DNA of 64,000 bases. Origin: Cyclobacteriaceae bacterium. Its GTDB lineage: Bacteria > Bacteroidota > Bacteroidia > Cytophagales > Cyclobacteriaceae. The notes under the pieces were generated by a model. That model was not told where the DNA came from and did not search any database. It worked only from the letters and a program-made list of their open reading frames with translations. This document shows, in pieces, positions 42,904-50,464 of the stretch. The stretch covers positions 459,101-523,100 of the forward strand of contig JAEUUF010000026.1 of NCBI GenBank assembly GCA_016787645.1, written 5' to 3'. Position 1 is the stretch's first letter. Each line of letters starts with the position of its first letter. Made by a program: the position numbers and the translations under genes.

Positions 42904-44847
42904 TCAACCCGTTTTACGCACCAGGTGCAGTTCATCCGCGCGGTGGTAGACCAGCGGTACCTGCTCCACGGCGACATCACTTTTGTCGAGACCAAACGCG
43001 CTCTCATCGCTCTGGCCCAGGCGCTTGAGGAAGAAATAGGTATTGAGTAGCAACCCTTCGCGCACTGTAAATTCATTCTCTACCGAAAGGAACTTCTCAA
43101 TAATGATAAACCGGAAATCAGGTTCAGGATTGTATTTCGTTGAACCATCAGGCCGCATGTGCAAGTTCAGTTCCTTATTGGCCACCAGTTCACGAACGAT
43201 CTGTTTGAAATACAATTCCGACCTGGGTTGCACCCTAAAGCCCAGGTTGATCGTCACTTTGATGACTTTATCATCCAGCAATTCGCTGACTTCATAGTCC
43301 TGGCGATAGGGTTCGTCGGTCTGATTGATATGCAAGAACCAGTAGACATCCGCGCGCTTCGGCTTCTTGGAAAAAATGGATTTGATGATCTTTTCCTCGA
43401 TCTGTTCGCGGTGGTTTGCCTTCGTCATATAGATCAAATGGGTGGCGAATTTGGGAATGCTCTCGTCTTCGCTGAGCTCTTTTATCAGCGTCGTATATCG
43501 GCCAAGCTCGACGAACCGAACAAACCGGTTATTGATCTTTCTCGCATAGTACCACGTATACATGACGAGGAAGATGAACAGTTCAAAGAAGAGGAACATC
43601 CACCGTTCCTTGATCTTGGCCACGTTGGTGATGAAAAAAGACAGTTCGATCGTTCCAAATAGAATCAAGATGAGAGCGACCAGGAATGGATTCCATTTCA
43701 GTTTATACAACATGAAATAGGACAGCAAGACCGTGGTCATCATCATGGCGATGGTGATCGAGAATCCGTAAGCCGCCTCCATATGGCTCGAATTCCTGAA
43801 ATACAGGATCATCAGGATACAACCAATCCACAGGATCGTATTAACGCTTGGAATGTAGATCTGACCTTTGTGTTCAGTAGGCTGCCTGACGCGAACCCTG
43901 GGCCAGAAGTTCAAACTCATGGCTTCGCTGATCAGCGTATACGATCCACTGATTAAGGCTTGTGAAGCAATGATTGCGGCACAAGTTGCAATGACCACAC
44001 CCGGAATCACAAACCATGACGGCATCAGCGCATAGAATGGATTGCGGCCATTAAGGTATAGCTCACCCTGGTGCAACGTCCAGGCAGCCTGGCCAAGGTA
44101 GTTGGTTACCAACGCTACTTTAACAAACGCCCAGGTGATGCGGATGTTTTTCCTCCCGCAATGGCCCAGGTCGGAATACATAGCCTCGGCGCCAGTTGTC
44201 GCCAGGAATACAGCACCCAGCAACCAGAACCCATGAGGATACTTGACGAGGAGTTGGTACGCATAGACCGGGTTAAGCGCATTCAGTACGTGGGGATACT
44301 TGCCGATATAGTATGCGCCCAACACGAACAACATGGAAAACCACACAACCATCATTGGTCCAAAGGTGAATCCCACTCGTTGGGTGCCGAAGCGTTGAAA
44401 GAAAAACAGGAGAGACAGGATCGCCACCACAATCGGGACGGTCTGAAGGCCAGGAATTACCATCTCCAACCCTTCCACTGCGGAAGCGACGGAAATCGGG
44501 GGTGTAATAATGCCATCGGCTAATAAAGTGGTCGCCCCAAGAATAGTGGGGATGACTAATCCTTTGCCATAGCGCCTTACCAATGCATACAAGGAAAACA
44601 CGCCACCTTCCCCATCGTTGTCGGCCATCAAGGTGAGCATGACGTACTTTACAGTTGTCTGCAGTACCAGCGTCCAGAACACGCAGGACACTCCGCCAAA
44701 AAGGAGTGCTTCATCGATGGGTCGATCACCGACAATGGCCTTCAGTACATACAGCGGACTCGTGCCGATGTCTCCGTAGATAATGCCCAATGCTACCAGC
44801 AATGAGGCAAAAGAAATCCTGCTCGAATGTCCATTCGATTTTTTCAT
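42904..44847 (-). CDS. kup: Potassium uptake protein Kup
   Basis: 647 residues from the ATG at 44847. KUP/HAK family: LGIIYGDIGTSPLYVLKAI at the N-terminus, TLLADGIITPPISVASAVEGLE, GAVFLATTGAEAMYSDLGHCGRKNIRITW, about twelve helices and a C-terminal cytoplasmic domain. It is a K+:H+ symporter in the inner membrane. It lies 23 bases after kdpE and 2 bases before the porin gene, so kdpD-kdpE-kup-porin reads as one operon. Confidence 0.96.
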   Translation of the reverse strand: MKKSNGHSSRISFASLLVALGIIYGDIGTSPLYVLKAIVGDRPIDEALLFGGVSCVFWTLVLQTTVKYVMLTLMADNDGEGGVFSLYALVRRYGKGLVIPTILGATTLLADGIITPPISVASAVEGLEMVIPGLQTVPIVVAILSLLFFFQRFGTQRVGFTFGPMMVVWFSMLFVLGAYYIGKYPHVLNALNPVYAYQLLVKYPHGFWLLGAVFLATTGAEAMYSDLGHCGRKNIRITWAFVKVALVTNYLGQAAWTLHQGELYLNGRNPFYALMPSWFVIPGVVIATCAAIIASQALISGSYTLISEAMSLNFWPRVRVRQPTEHKGQIYIPSVNTILWIGCILMILYFRNSSHMEAAYGFSITIAMMMTTVLLSYFMLYKLKWNPFLVALILILFGTIELSFFITNVAKIKERWMFLFFELFIFLVMYTWYYARKINNRFVRFVELGRYTTLIKELSEDESIPKFATHLIYMTKANHREQIEEKIIKSIFSKKPKRADVYWFLHINQTDEPYRQDYEVSELLDDKVIKVTINLGFRVQPRSELYFKQIVRELVANKELNLHMRPDGSTKYNPEPDFRFIIIEKFLSVENEFTVREGLLLNTYFFLKRLGQSDESAFGLDKSDVAVEQVPLVYHRADELHLVRKTG

Positions 44848-44870
44848 AACCCTTATTTTCAAACGATGCT

Positions 44871-45554
44871 TTACTCTCCTCCGACGAACCGGTACCCTAC
44901 TCCTGATTCCGTCAGGATATGGCGGGGCCGGTTCGGATCCTCTTCGATTTTCTTTCTCAGTTGTGCCACAAATACCCTTAGGTATTGCGATTCATTGGTA
45001 TAGGAAGGTCCCCAAACCTCGAGCAACAAATGACGGTGCGTCAGGACCTTGCCTTCATTGCGCACCATGAGGGCCAATAGCGAATATTCTGTTGCAGTGA
45101 GTTTTATGGGAACTCCTTGTTTAGTCACGCGGCGGGCCGCGAAATCGACGGACAACCCATCAAACTCCATAACTGCGTTATTTTCCTCGACCGAGACCAT
45201 TCTCAGGGCCGACCGGATCCTCGCCAGGAGTTCGCCAGTCCGGAACGGCTTCACGAGGTAATCATTCGCTCCGGCGTCCAGGGCCCTGACAATATCCTCT
45301 TCACTGCTTTGCACGGACAGGATAATCACGGGGTGGGTATACCATTCGCGCAAGTGTTTCAAGACATCGTGGCCGTTTTCATCCGGCAAGCCAAGGTCCA
45401 GCAGCACCAGGTCAGGTGGATGATTAGCCACCATGGCCAGCCCTTCTTTCGCATTGGCTGCCTCCACCACATTGAAATCATTCTGCAGCGTAATGGTGAG
45501 CAGACGGCGAATCTGCACCTCATCATCAATAATCAGGACCGTTGCTTTACTCAT
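44871..45554 (-). CDS. kdpE: KdpE-like OmpR-family response regulator
   Basis: 227 residues. Receiver domain with acidic pocket Asp10/Asp11, phospho-acceptor Asp53 (LLDLGLPDENG) and Lys102 (VKPF), then an OmpR-type winged helix (LTATEYSLLALMVRNEGKVLTHRHLL, ending HILTESGVGYRFVG). Its closest family is KdpE, which activates potassium-transport genes at low K+. The coding region overlaps kdpD by 8 bases. It most likely regulates its own operon including kup. Confidence 0.9.
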   Translation of the reverse strand: MSKATVLIIDDEVQIRRLLTITLQNDFNVVEAANAKEGLAMVANHPPDLVLLDLGLPDENGHDVLKHLREWYTHPVIILSVQSSEEDIVRALDAGANDYLVKPFRTGELLARIRSALRMVSVEENNAVMEFDGLSVDFAARRVTKQGVPIKLTATEYSLLALMVRNEGKVLTHRHLLLEVWGPSYTNESQYLRVFVAQLRKKIEEDPNRPRHILTESGVGYRFVGGE

Positions 45555-46623
45555 TTTTCAGTCCGCTTAAGTACGATGCTTCTGTAGGTATTGCAATAAC
45601 AAACTCCGCTCCGCTCAGCGGCAGATTGCGAAGTTTTACTGTTCCCTGGTGCGCCTCCACAAATCCCTTCACAATGGAAAGGCCAAGGCCTGTTCCACCG
45701 GGCTTGGAGCCATTCACCCGATAGAATTTATCAAACACACGTTGAAGTTCAGCTTCCGGGAAACCCTTGCCAGTATCACTGATGGAAAGCGTAAGTTGAC
45801 TGTCATCATAGTTGGCATTTACGATGATGTCGGTACCCTCGGGAGTGTGTTGTAAGATATTATTGAGCAAGTTATAGAGCACCTGCTCCATGATGCCTAC
45901 ATCCAGTTTGACCAGCGGCATGGTTTCCGGGATGAAGATGCTCAACCGGTATTTTGAAATCCCCGGCTCGAGGCGCTGCACGGTGGTGTAAATCAATTCG
46001 CGCACATCCACCCAATCCGGCTTGATTTTAAATACACCGGATTCCAGTCGGGACATGCTCAACAGGTTCTCCACCTGTTGGTTCAGTCGAAGTGCCGCGG
46101 TGGAAATTCCCTGCAACAATTCTTCTTTATCCTTGTCGGATATTGAGCTCTTGTTCGTCAGCAGGTTATCTGTCGCGCCGAGAATGGTCGTGATGGGTGT
46201 ACGAAGTTCGTGGGAAAGCGAATTCAGCAACGCATTGTAGAACTTCAGCTGGCTGGCTTTGGTTTCTTTTTCACGGGCGAGCTTTTGCTCATGCCTTATC
46301 TTCATGGTAAGGACCGCGTGAATTATCGCCACCACGAAATACGTAAGCAGCAACAGCTGATCTTCTGTCGAACCGATCGTGAACGTGAATCGTGGCGGGA
46401 TAAACAGGAGATCCCAAATTAGTGCAGAACCTATCGCGGCGGCTATCACGGGCCGGATATCATAAAGCAGGGCCAGGATCGAAACCGAAACGAGCAGCAT
46501 GAATGCTACTACCCGGTAGCCCACCAGGTCATGGAGGCCTAACCCGACGAGGGTAACTGCCCCGATGAGGGCAACACTCACGCCGTAGGGCCTTAATTTG
46601 ATGCTTTGATAAAGGCGGTTCAT
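45547..46623 (-). CDS. kdpD: KdpD-like sensor histidine kinase lacking the N-terminal KdpD/USP domains
   Basis: 358 residues: DUF4118 four-helix region (about 12-105; VALIGAVTLVGLGLHDLVGYRVV, IWDLLFIPPRFTFTIG) and a HisKA/HATPase core with His138 (SLSHELRTPITTILGA), Asn box, DTGKGFPE and GGTGLGLSIVKGF. Full-length KdpD (about 890 residues) has an N-terminal ATP-binding KdpD domain plus USP domain; both are absent here, and the start at 46623 lies right behind a -7 promoter element. No GAF domain is present between DUF4118 and HisKA. First gene of the kdpD-kdpE-kup-porin run. Confidence 0.88.
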   Translation of the reverse strand: MNRLYQSIKLRPYGVSVALIGAVTLVGLGLHDLVGYRVVAFMLLVSVSILALLYDIRPVIAAAIGSALIWDLLFIPPRFTFTIGSTEDQLLLLTYFVVAIIHAVLTMKIRHEQKLAREKETKASQLKFYNALLNSLSHELRTPITTILGATDNLLTNKSSISDKDKEELLQGISTAALRLNQQVENLLSMSRLESGVFKIKPDWVDVRELIYTTVQRLEPGISKYRLSIFIPETMPLVKLDVGIMEQVLYNLLNNILQHTPEGTDIIVNANYDDSQLTLSISDTGKGFPEAELQRVFDKFYRVNGSKPGGTGLGLSIVKGFVEAHQGTVKLRNLPLSGAEFVIAIPTEASYLSGLKNE

Positions 46624-46640
46624 CGCTTGCGTTCTGAGAT

Positions 46641-46648
46641 CAAATGTA
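46641..46648 (-). promoter_or_regulatory. -7 element upstream of kdpD
   Basis: TACATTTG on the minus strand matches TAnnTTTG exactly, 17 bases before the kdpD ATG. The -33 region (TTTC) is weak, so it may depend on an activator such as KdpE. Confidence 0.45.
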
Positions 46649-46724
46649 GAGGGTTATCTATAAAGGAAATGCTAAAGCATGATCCGGCGGTATAAGGACT
46701 TTGTAAAGAATGGCGATTCCAGAA

Positions 46725-46787
46725 GGACGCTGGACGCTGGGCGCTGGGCACTAGGTGCTGGGTGCCGGTTGCTGGTCACTGGGCAAA
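46725..46787. repeat. Degenerate 7-bp tandem repeat, nine units
   Basis: Units GGACGCT, GGACGCT, GGGCGCT, GGGCACT, AGGTGCT, GGGTGCC, GGTTGCT, GGTCACT and GGGCAAA lie head to tail. The consensus is GG(A/G/T)(C/T)GCT. It occupies the gap between divergent kdpD and the gene at 46845. GC content is clearly higher than in the adjoining A/T-rich parts. Confidence 0.8.
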
Positions 46788-46844
46788 GCGGGGTGCAACC
46801 TTTTCTGAAAGTCACCGTATTGGCTCAAATAATATAGTCTGGCC

Positions 46845-47048
46845 ATGAAGAAAATCGACATTCTCAACTACATCACGGATTTCCGGAAGTCGCCCAACGA
46901 CATCAAAACCTACCAGCAGCTCCTGGATCACCTGGGCACGCAGCACGATACGACCATCCAGGCGATGCTCACGGAAATGAAGCAATTGGGCGTAATCCGG
47001 GAGACAGAAGTACAGGGGCAAAAAGCCTACCAGGTCGCCAAGAAGTAA
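46845..47048 (+). CDS. Small winged-helix-like protein
   Basis: 67 residues: KIDILNYITDFRKSPNDIKTYQQLLDHLG, then QAMLTEMKQLGVIRETEVQGQKAYQVAKK. Helix-helix-helix-strand spacing and the LKxLGVI..xEVxGxKAYxV ending resemble the small winged-helix fold of transcription regulators, but I cannot assign a family. The ORF has good codon structure for its size and stands alone between the 7-bp repeat and the CotH gene. Confidence 0.65.
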   Translation: MKKIDILNYITDFRKSPNDIKTYQQLLDHLGTQHDTTIQAMLTEMKQLGVIRETEVQGQKAYQVAKK

Positions 47049-47159
47049 GCGTTACTCTCATCCGCCAAAGACCCGGAAGAATCAGTGCCGCCGGTGTCAA
47101 ATCTCATTTTTCTGCCCTGTCAAAACCAGTAGCTTTCGGGTAGTTCAACAAGAACCCAA

Positions 47160-48692
47160 ATGCCCTGCTACCGATTCCTAATAAGACATTGTGAGGGTGC
47201 TATCCGAAGCGTGGTCCTGCTGCTGTTGCTGGTATTCCAGGCCTCGGGGCAGGCGGTAAATCCAGGTGTTGACAAAATTTTCCGACCCGATGAGCTGGCG
47301 TGGATTTTTTTGACGATGGCTCCTGCCGATAAGGCTTTCTTGCAGGATCCGGCCAACGCACTGAGCGAGACCTATTTCCCGGCCACTTTCCGGATGAAGA
47401 ACTCGCAAATGGACACTACGCTGGTGGGTACGGTGGGCGTTCGGCTTCGCGGGAATACATCGCGTTACGCAGAAAAGAAATCATTCAAGATTGACTTCCG
47501 GCAATTCGGCGGGAGCAAATTCTTCCAATACAAGAAATTCAACCTGAAAGCCAATGTCAATGACCCTTCCGTGGTCCGCGAAGCACTGACGCTTGAGCAA
47601 TACCGGGAACTTGGTGTTCATGCGGCGCGCACCCACCACGTCAAACTGTACATCAACGACGAGTACATGGGAGTCTATCTCAACATCGAGCAGGTCGACG
47701 ATGTTTTTCTTGCCATGCGGTTCGGACACTCCACGGGCTACATGTACAAATGCAACTGGGGTGCTAACCTGGGATCATCCAGCCAGGCCATGGACCCTGT
47801 ATTGTTTGAATCGGAAATCAATAAGTCCACAGATACGCGAGCCGAAATTGCCCAGTTTATTCTGACCCTCAACGGGACCAGCGATGTTGACTTTCCGGCC
47901 GTGATCGAATCCAAGTTCGAAGTCGATAAGTACCTTCGTCAACTGGCAGTCGAAGCAATGATGGGGCACTGGGACGGGTACAGCTACAATCAGAATAACT
48001 TCTACGTTTATTATAATGGACAGACCTCCAAAGTGGAGTACATTCCTTACGACGTAGACAACACCTGGGGCATCGACTGGGTGGGTCAAGACTGGGGAAG
48101 GTATGATCTCAACGAATGGGTAATGCCGGGGCAGCCGCGCCCGCTGACTACGCGGATTCTGGCGGTGCCTGCCTACCGTGCGGCTTACAAAGGGTATATC
48201 AAAGAACTCATTGAGACGACATTCAATCATGCCTATGTCGATCCCAAGCTAACTGCTTTCCAATCGATGCTTCAGTTCCCGGTTTACCAGGATACGTATT
48301 TTATCCGTGCCTTTGGGTTTACCTACAATGACTTCATGAATTCTTTCACCACCCATATGAGCAACCACGTGGAATACGGGTTAAGAGAATTTATTGATGT
48401 TCGAACGGAATATGCGGCGCGGCAACTTCCCGGCCTGGTTACTGGTACGAAGGAATCGAATGAACAGGACTTGCTCTATCCCAATCCATCCAATGACCCG
48501 AGAGTGTATTACTACTCCTCCTCGGCTACCGAAACTCCGGTGTATGTATATAGCAGTACGGGAGTACGTATAGAAGCACAAGTACGTCCGGTTGACGCTA
48601 AGACCGTCGAGGTCAGTTTGCCACCGGGTGCTCCCGTCGGGATATACTTCATAAGGACCAAGGGATCGATAACCAAGTGGATCTACCGATAA
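47160..48692 (+). CDS. CotH kinase family protein with T9SS sorting domain
   Basis: 510 residues. A signal peptide (VVLLLLLVFQASGQ) is followed by the CotH fold: VRLRGNTSRYAEKKSFKIDF, FNLKANVNDPSVVREALTLEQYRELG, HHVKLYINDEYMGVYLNIEQVDD, MMGHWDGYSYNQNNFYVYY and YIPYDVDNTWG, the last carrying metal-binding Asp residues. CotH is an atypical protein kinase of spore coats; in Bacteroidota many secreted relatives exist, mostly uncharacterised. The C-terminus (LLYPNPSNDP ... GIYFIRTKG) is a T9SS type A sorting signal, so the protein is exported to the surface. No ribosome binding site is seen. Confidence 0.85.
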   Translation: MPCYRFLIRHCEGAIRSVVLLLLLVFQASGQAVNPGVDKIFRPDELAWIFLTMAPADKAFLQDPANALSETYFPATFRMKNSQMDTTLVGTVGVRLRGNTSRYAEKKSFKIDFRQFGGSKFFQYKKFNLKANVNDPSVVREALTLEQYRELGVHAARTHHVKLYINDEYMGVYLNIEQVDDVFLAMRFGHSTGYMYKCNWGANLGSSSQAMDPVLFESEINKSTDTRAEIAQFILTLNGTSDVDFPAVIESKFEVDKYLRQLAVEAMMGHWDGYSYNQNNFYVYYNGQTSKVEYIPYDVDNTWGIDWVGQDWGRYDLNEWVMPGQPRPLTTRILAVPAYRAAYKGYIKELIETTFNHAYVDPKLTAFQSMLQFPVYQDTYFIRAFGFTYNDFMNSFTTHMSNHVEYGLREFIDVRTEYAARQLPGLVTGTKESNEQDLLYPNPSNDPRVYYYSSSATETPVYVYSSTGVRIEAQVRPVDAKTVEVSLPPGAPVGIYFIRTKGSITKWIYR

Positions 48693-48693
48693 A

Positions 48694-49074
48694 TTACAGG
48701 ATCAATCCGTGAGGATGGTGGCTGCGGAGTAAACGATAAGACACCGCATACGACCCCCCGATCAGCAACAATGGCAAGGCGATAAGTCCGATGACATCCC
48801 AATGACCCCAACTAGCTATGCATTGGGCTATGGCCAGGACTGGGAAGAAAATCGCACCAATCAAGGGTCGCCTCCACGATACCCACAAAACAATCAGGAT
48901 CAACCCAACCGGGATCAAGTGGATGAACAGGGCTGACAAGGTTTTGAAAAATCCATCCCTTTCCGAAAACACATCGAGGGAAAAAAGGCTGAGAAAAGCC
49001 GCCATGGCCAAAGTAAGGAGACGGGGAAGCCAACGAATCAAATTTTTGCTGTTTTCCTGGTACATACAGTCCAT
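48694..49074 (-). CDS. Hypothetical four-helix membrane protein
   Basis: 126 residues (start ATG 49074, or ATG three codons in). Four hydrophobic segments (LLTLAMAAFLSLFSLDVF; LSALFIHLIPVGLILIVLWVSW; PLIGAIFFPVLAIAQCIASW; VIGLIALPLLLIGGSYAVSYRLL) with a His-rich end. The ALFIHLIPVGLILIVLWVSWR arrangement recurs in small bacterial membrane proteins of unknown role. Its stop codon is 1 base from that of the convergent CotH gene. Confidence 0.7.
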   Translation of the reverse strand: MDCMYQENSKNLIRWLPRLLTLAMAAFLSLFSLDVFSERDGFFKTLSALFIHLIPVGLILIVLWVSWRRPLIGAIFFPVLAIAQCIASWGHWDVIGLIALPLLLIGGSYAVSYRLLRSHHPHGLIL

Positions 49075-49179
49075 GATTTATCAAACGAAATCTAGGCATG
49101 ATTTCATTGGCGGTCGCTGATCATGATCGTTGGGCACAGGAAAATTCCTTTGTATTTTCACCCTTTATCAACCGAATCC

Positions 49180-49884
49180 ATGACAAAATATGTCGCCATC
49201 CTCTTTTGTTTTTCCGCGCTGACCGGCGCTTCGGCCCAAACCTCCCTCACCGGCTCCTGGGAGCATCGGATGGAAACGTTTCAGACCCGCATCTATGCCG
49301 GCAACTATTTCGCTGAAAGTGATTACAACCTGGATGGTAAGCTGTTCATCGGCACCTATGGTGGCACGTATGAATTAAAGGGTGACACCATCATTGAAAC
49401 CATCGAATTCGATTCGCGCCGGCCGGAACTGATCGGAACGCAGCAAAAGAAAAGTCTTAAAGTCTCAAAAGACGGAAAGTCCTATCAAAGCAATTTTCTA
49501 TTTACCCGTGTTGACAACGGTACACCCGGGCAGCTCGCGGGTGCCTGGCTGATCACAGGGCGGGTGAACGACAAAGGAGAGACGCGCCGTTCCACGCCCG
49601 GCGCGCGAAGGACCATGAAGATTTTGTCCGGTACCCGCTTCCAGTGGATCGCGTACAACGTGGACACCAAAGAATTCTTTGGTACGGGTGGCGGCAGTTA
49701 CACCACGGTAGACAGGAAATACACCGAAACGATTATGTTCTTCTCGCGCGACAATTCCCGTGTTGGCACAAGCCTGGGGTTTGAGTTCTCCTTAAAAGAA
49801 GGCGAATGGCACCACAAGGGACTCAGCAGCAAGGGCGAGCCCATCTACGAAATATGGACTAAACGGGAAAAAGTAGGCATCTGA
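49180..49884 (+). CDS. Secreted protein with two tandem lipocalin-like domains
   Basis: 234 residues from ATG 49180, which opens a normal signal peptide (KYVAILFCFSALTGASAQ); the frame from 49123 would add a non-signal stretch. Two similar halves: GSWEHRMETFQTR ... GGTYELKGDTIIETIEF and GAWLITGRVNDKG ... GGGSYTTVDRKYTETIMFFS, each ending in KSYQSNFLFTRVD / HHKGLSSKG. The G(S/A)W...GTxGGxY pattern is lipocalin-like. A periplasmic ligand-binding role is inferred. No transmembrane segment. Confidence 0.72.
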   Translation: MTKYVAILFCFSALTGASAQTSLTGSWEHRMETFQTRIYAGNYFAESDYNLDGKLFIGTYGGTYELKGDTIIETIEFDSRRPELIGTQQKKSLKVSKDGKSYQSNFLFTRVDNGTPGQLAGAWLITGRVNDKGETRRSTPGARRTMKILSGTRFQWIAYNVDTKEFFGTGGGSYTTVDRKYTETIMFFSRDNSRVGTSLGFEFSLKEGEWHHKGLSSKGEPIYEIWTKREKVGI

Positions 49885-49893
49885 CGACAAATC

Positions 49894-49925
49894 TTTGTTA
49901 CTGCCCAGTTGAACTACTATACTTG
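49894..49925 (+). promoter_or_regulatory. Putative promoter of the small beta-barrel protein gene
   Basis: TTTG (49894-49897), 20 bases, TATACTTG (49918-49925), one mismatch to TAnnTTTG. The ATG at 49947 is 21 bases downstream of the -7 element. Confidence 0.5.
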
Positions 49926-49946
49926 CGGCCGAAATCAGCTAACCAC

Positions 49947-50396
49947 ATGAAAAACATAAGAATCCTCTTTGTGACCTTAGTCCTTGGCCTCATCGGTGCG
50001 ACCAACGCTAACGCTCAGGAACTCGGTATTCGTTTTGGCAACGCGTTGGGCAACAAAAGCAGTGTCGCCATTGATGGGATCTTTGCGCTTGGAAAATACA
50101 GCCGTATTCACGCCGACGTTTCATTTGGAAACGGTGTGGCACTTGAGGCTCTCTGGGACTTTCTATACCGCCCCATTCCTGATTCACCGGTGAACTGGTA
50201 TGTCGGTGCCGGACCTTCGATGTATATCTCAAGCCCGTTTGCCCTCGGTGCAGCCGGTGAAATCGGCGCTGAGTATCGCTTCACTGAAATTCCGCTTGCC
50301 GTAGGTATTGACTATCGGCCTACCCTGGTAATTGTTGAGAAAACTGACTTCGTGAACAGTTTTGGAATCAACATCCGATATGTTTTCGGAAAGTGA
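49947..50396 (+). CDS. Small outer-membrane beta-barrel-like protein
   Basis: 149 residues from ATG 49947. Signal peptide (ILFVTLVLGLIGATNANA) and short alternating strands (LGIRFGNALGNKSSVAIDGIFALG; IHADVSFGNGVALEALWDFLY; WYVGAGPSMYISSPFALGAAGEIGAEYRF) ending ...INIRYVFGK. This is the size and pattern of the OmpA/OmpX-like eight-stranded barrels. The upstream frame from 49923 is not needed. Followed by its own terminator. Confidence 0.75.
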   Translation: MKNIRILFVTLVLGLIGATNANAQELGIRFGNALGNKSSVAIDGIFALGKYSRIHADVSFGNGVALEALWDFLYRPIPDSPVNWYVGAGPSMYISSPFALGAAGEIGAEYRFTEIPLAVGIDYRPTLVIVEKTDFVNSFGINIRYVFGK

Positions 50397-50415
50397 CTTG
50401 TTCGCTGTCAACAAG

Positions 50416-50445
50416 AAACCCCGGCCGCAACGTCGGGGTTTTTTT
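50416..50445 (+). terminator. Rho-independent terminator
   Basis: An 8-bp stem AAACCCCG (50416-50423) / CGGGGTTT (50434-50441) with a 10-base loop and a T-run to 50445. It ends the gene at 49947 and lies 19 bases from the stop of the convergent hydrolase gene. Confidence 0.88.
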
Positions 50446-50464
50446 GTTTCAAGGCTAACTTAAC

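Noticed and set aside
46725-46787. CRISPR array
   Set aside because: Units are 7 bp, contiguous and without spacers; no cas genes in the window.
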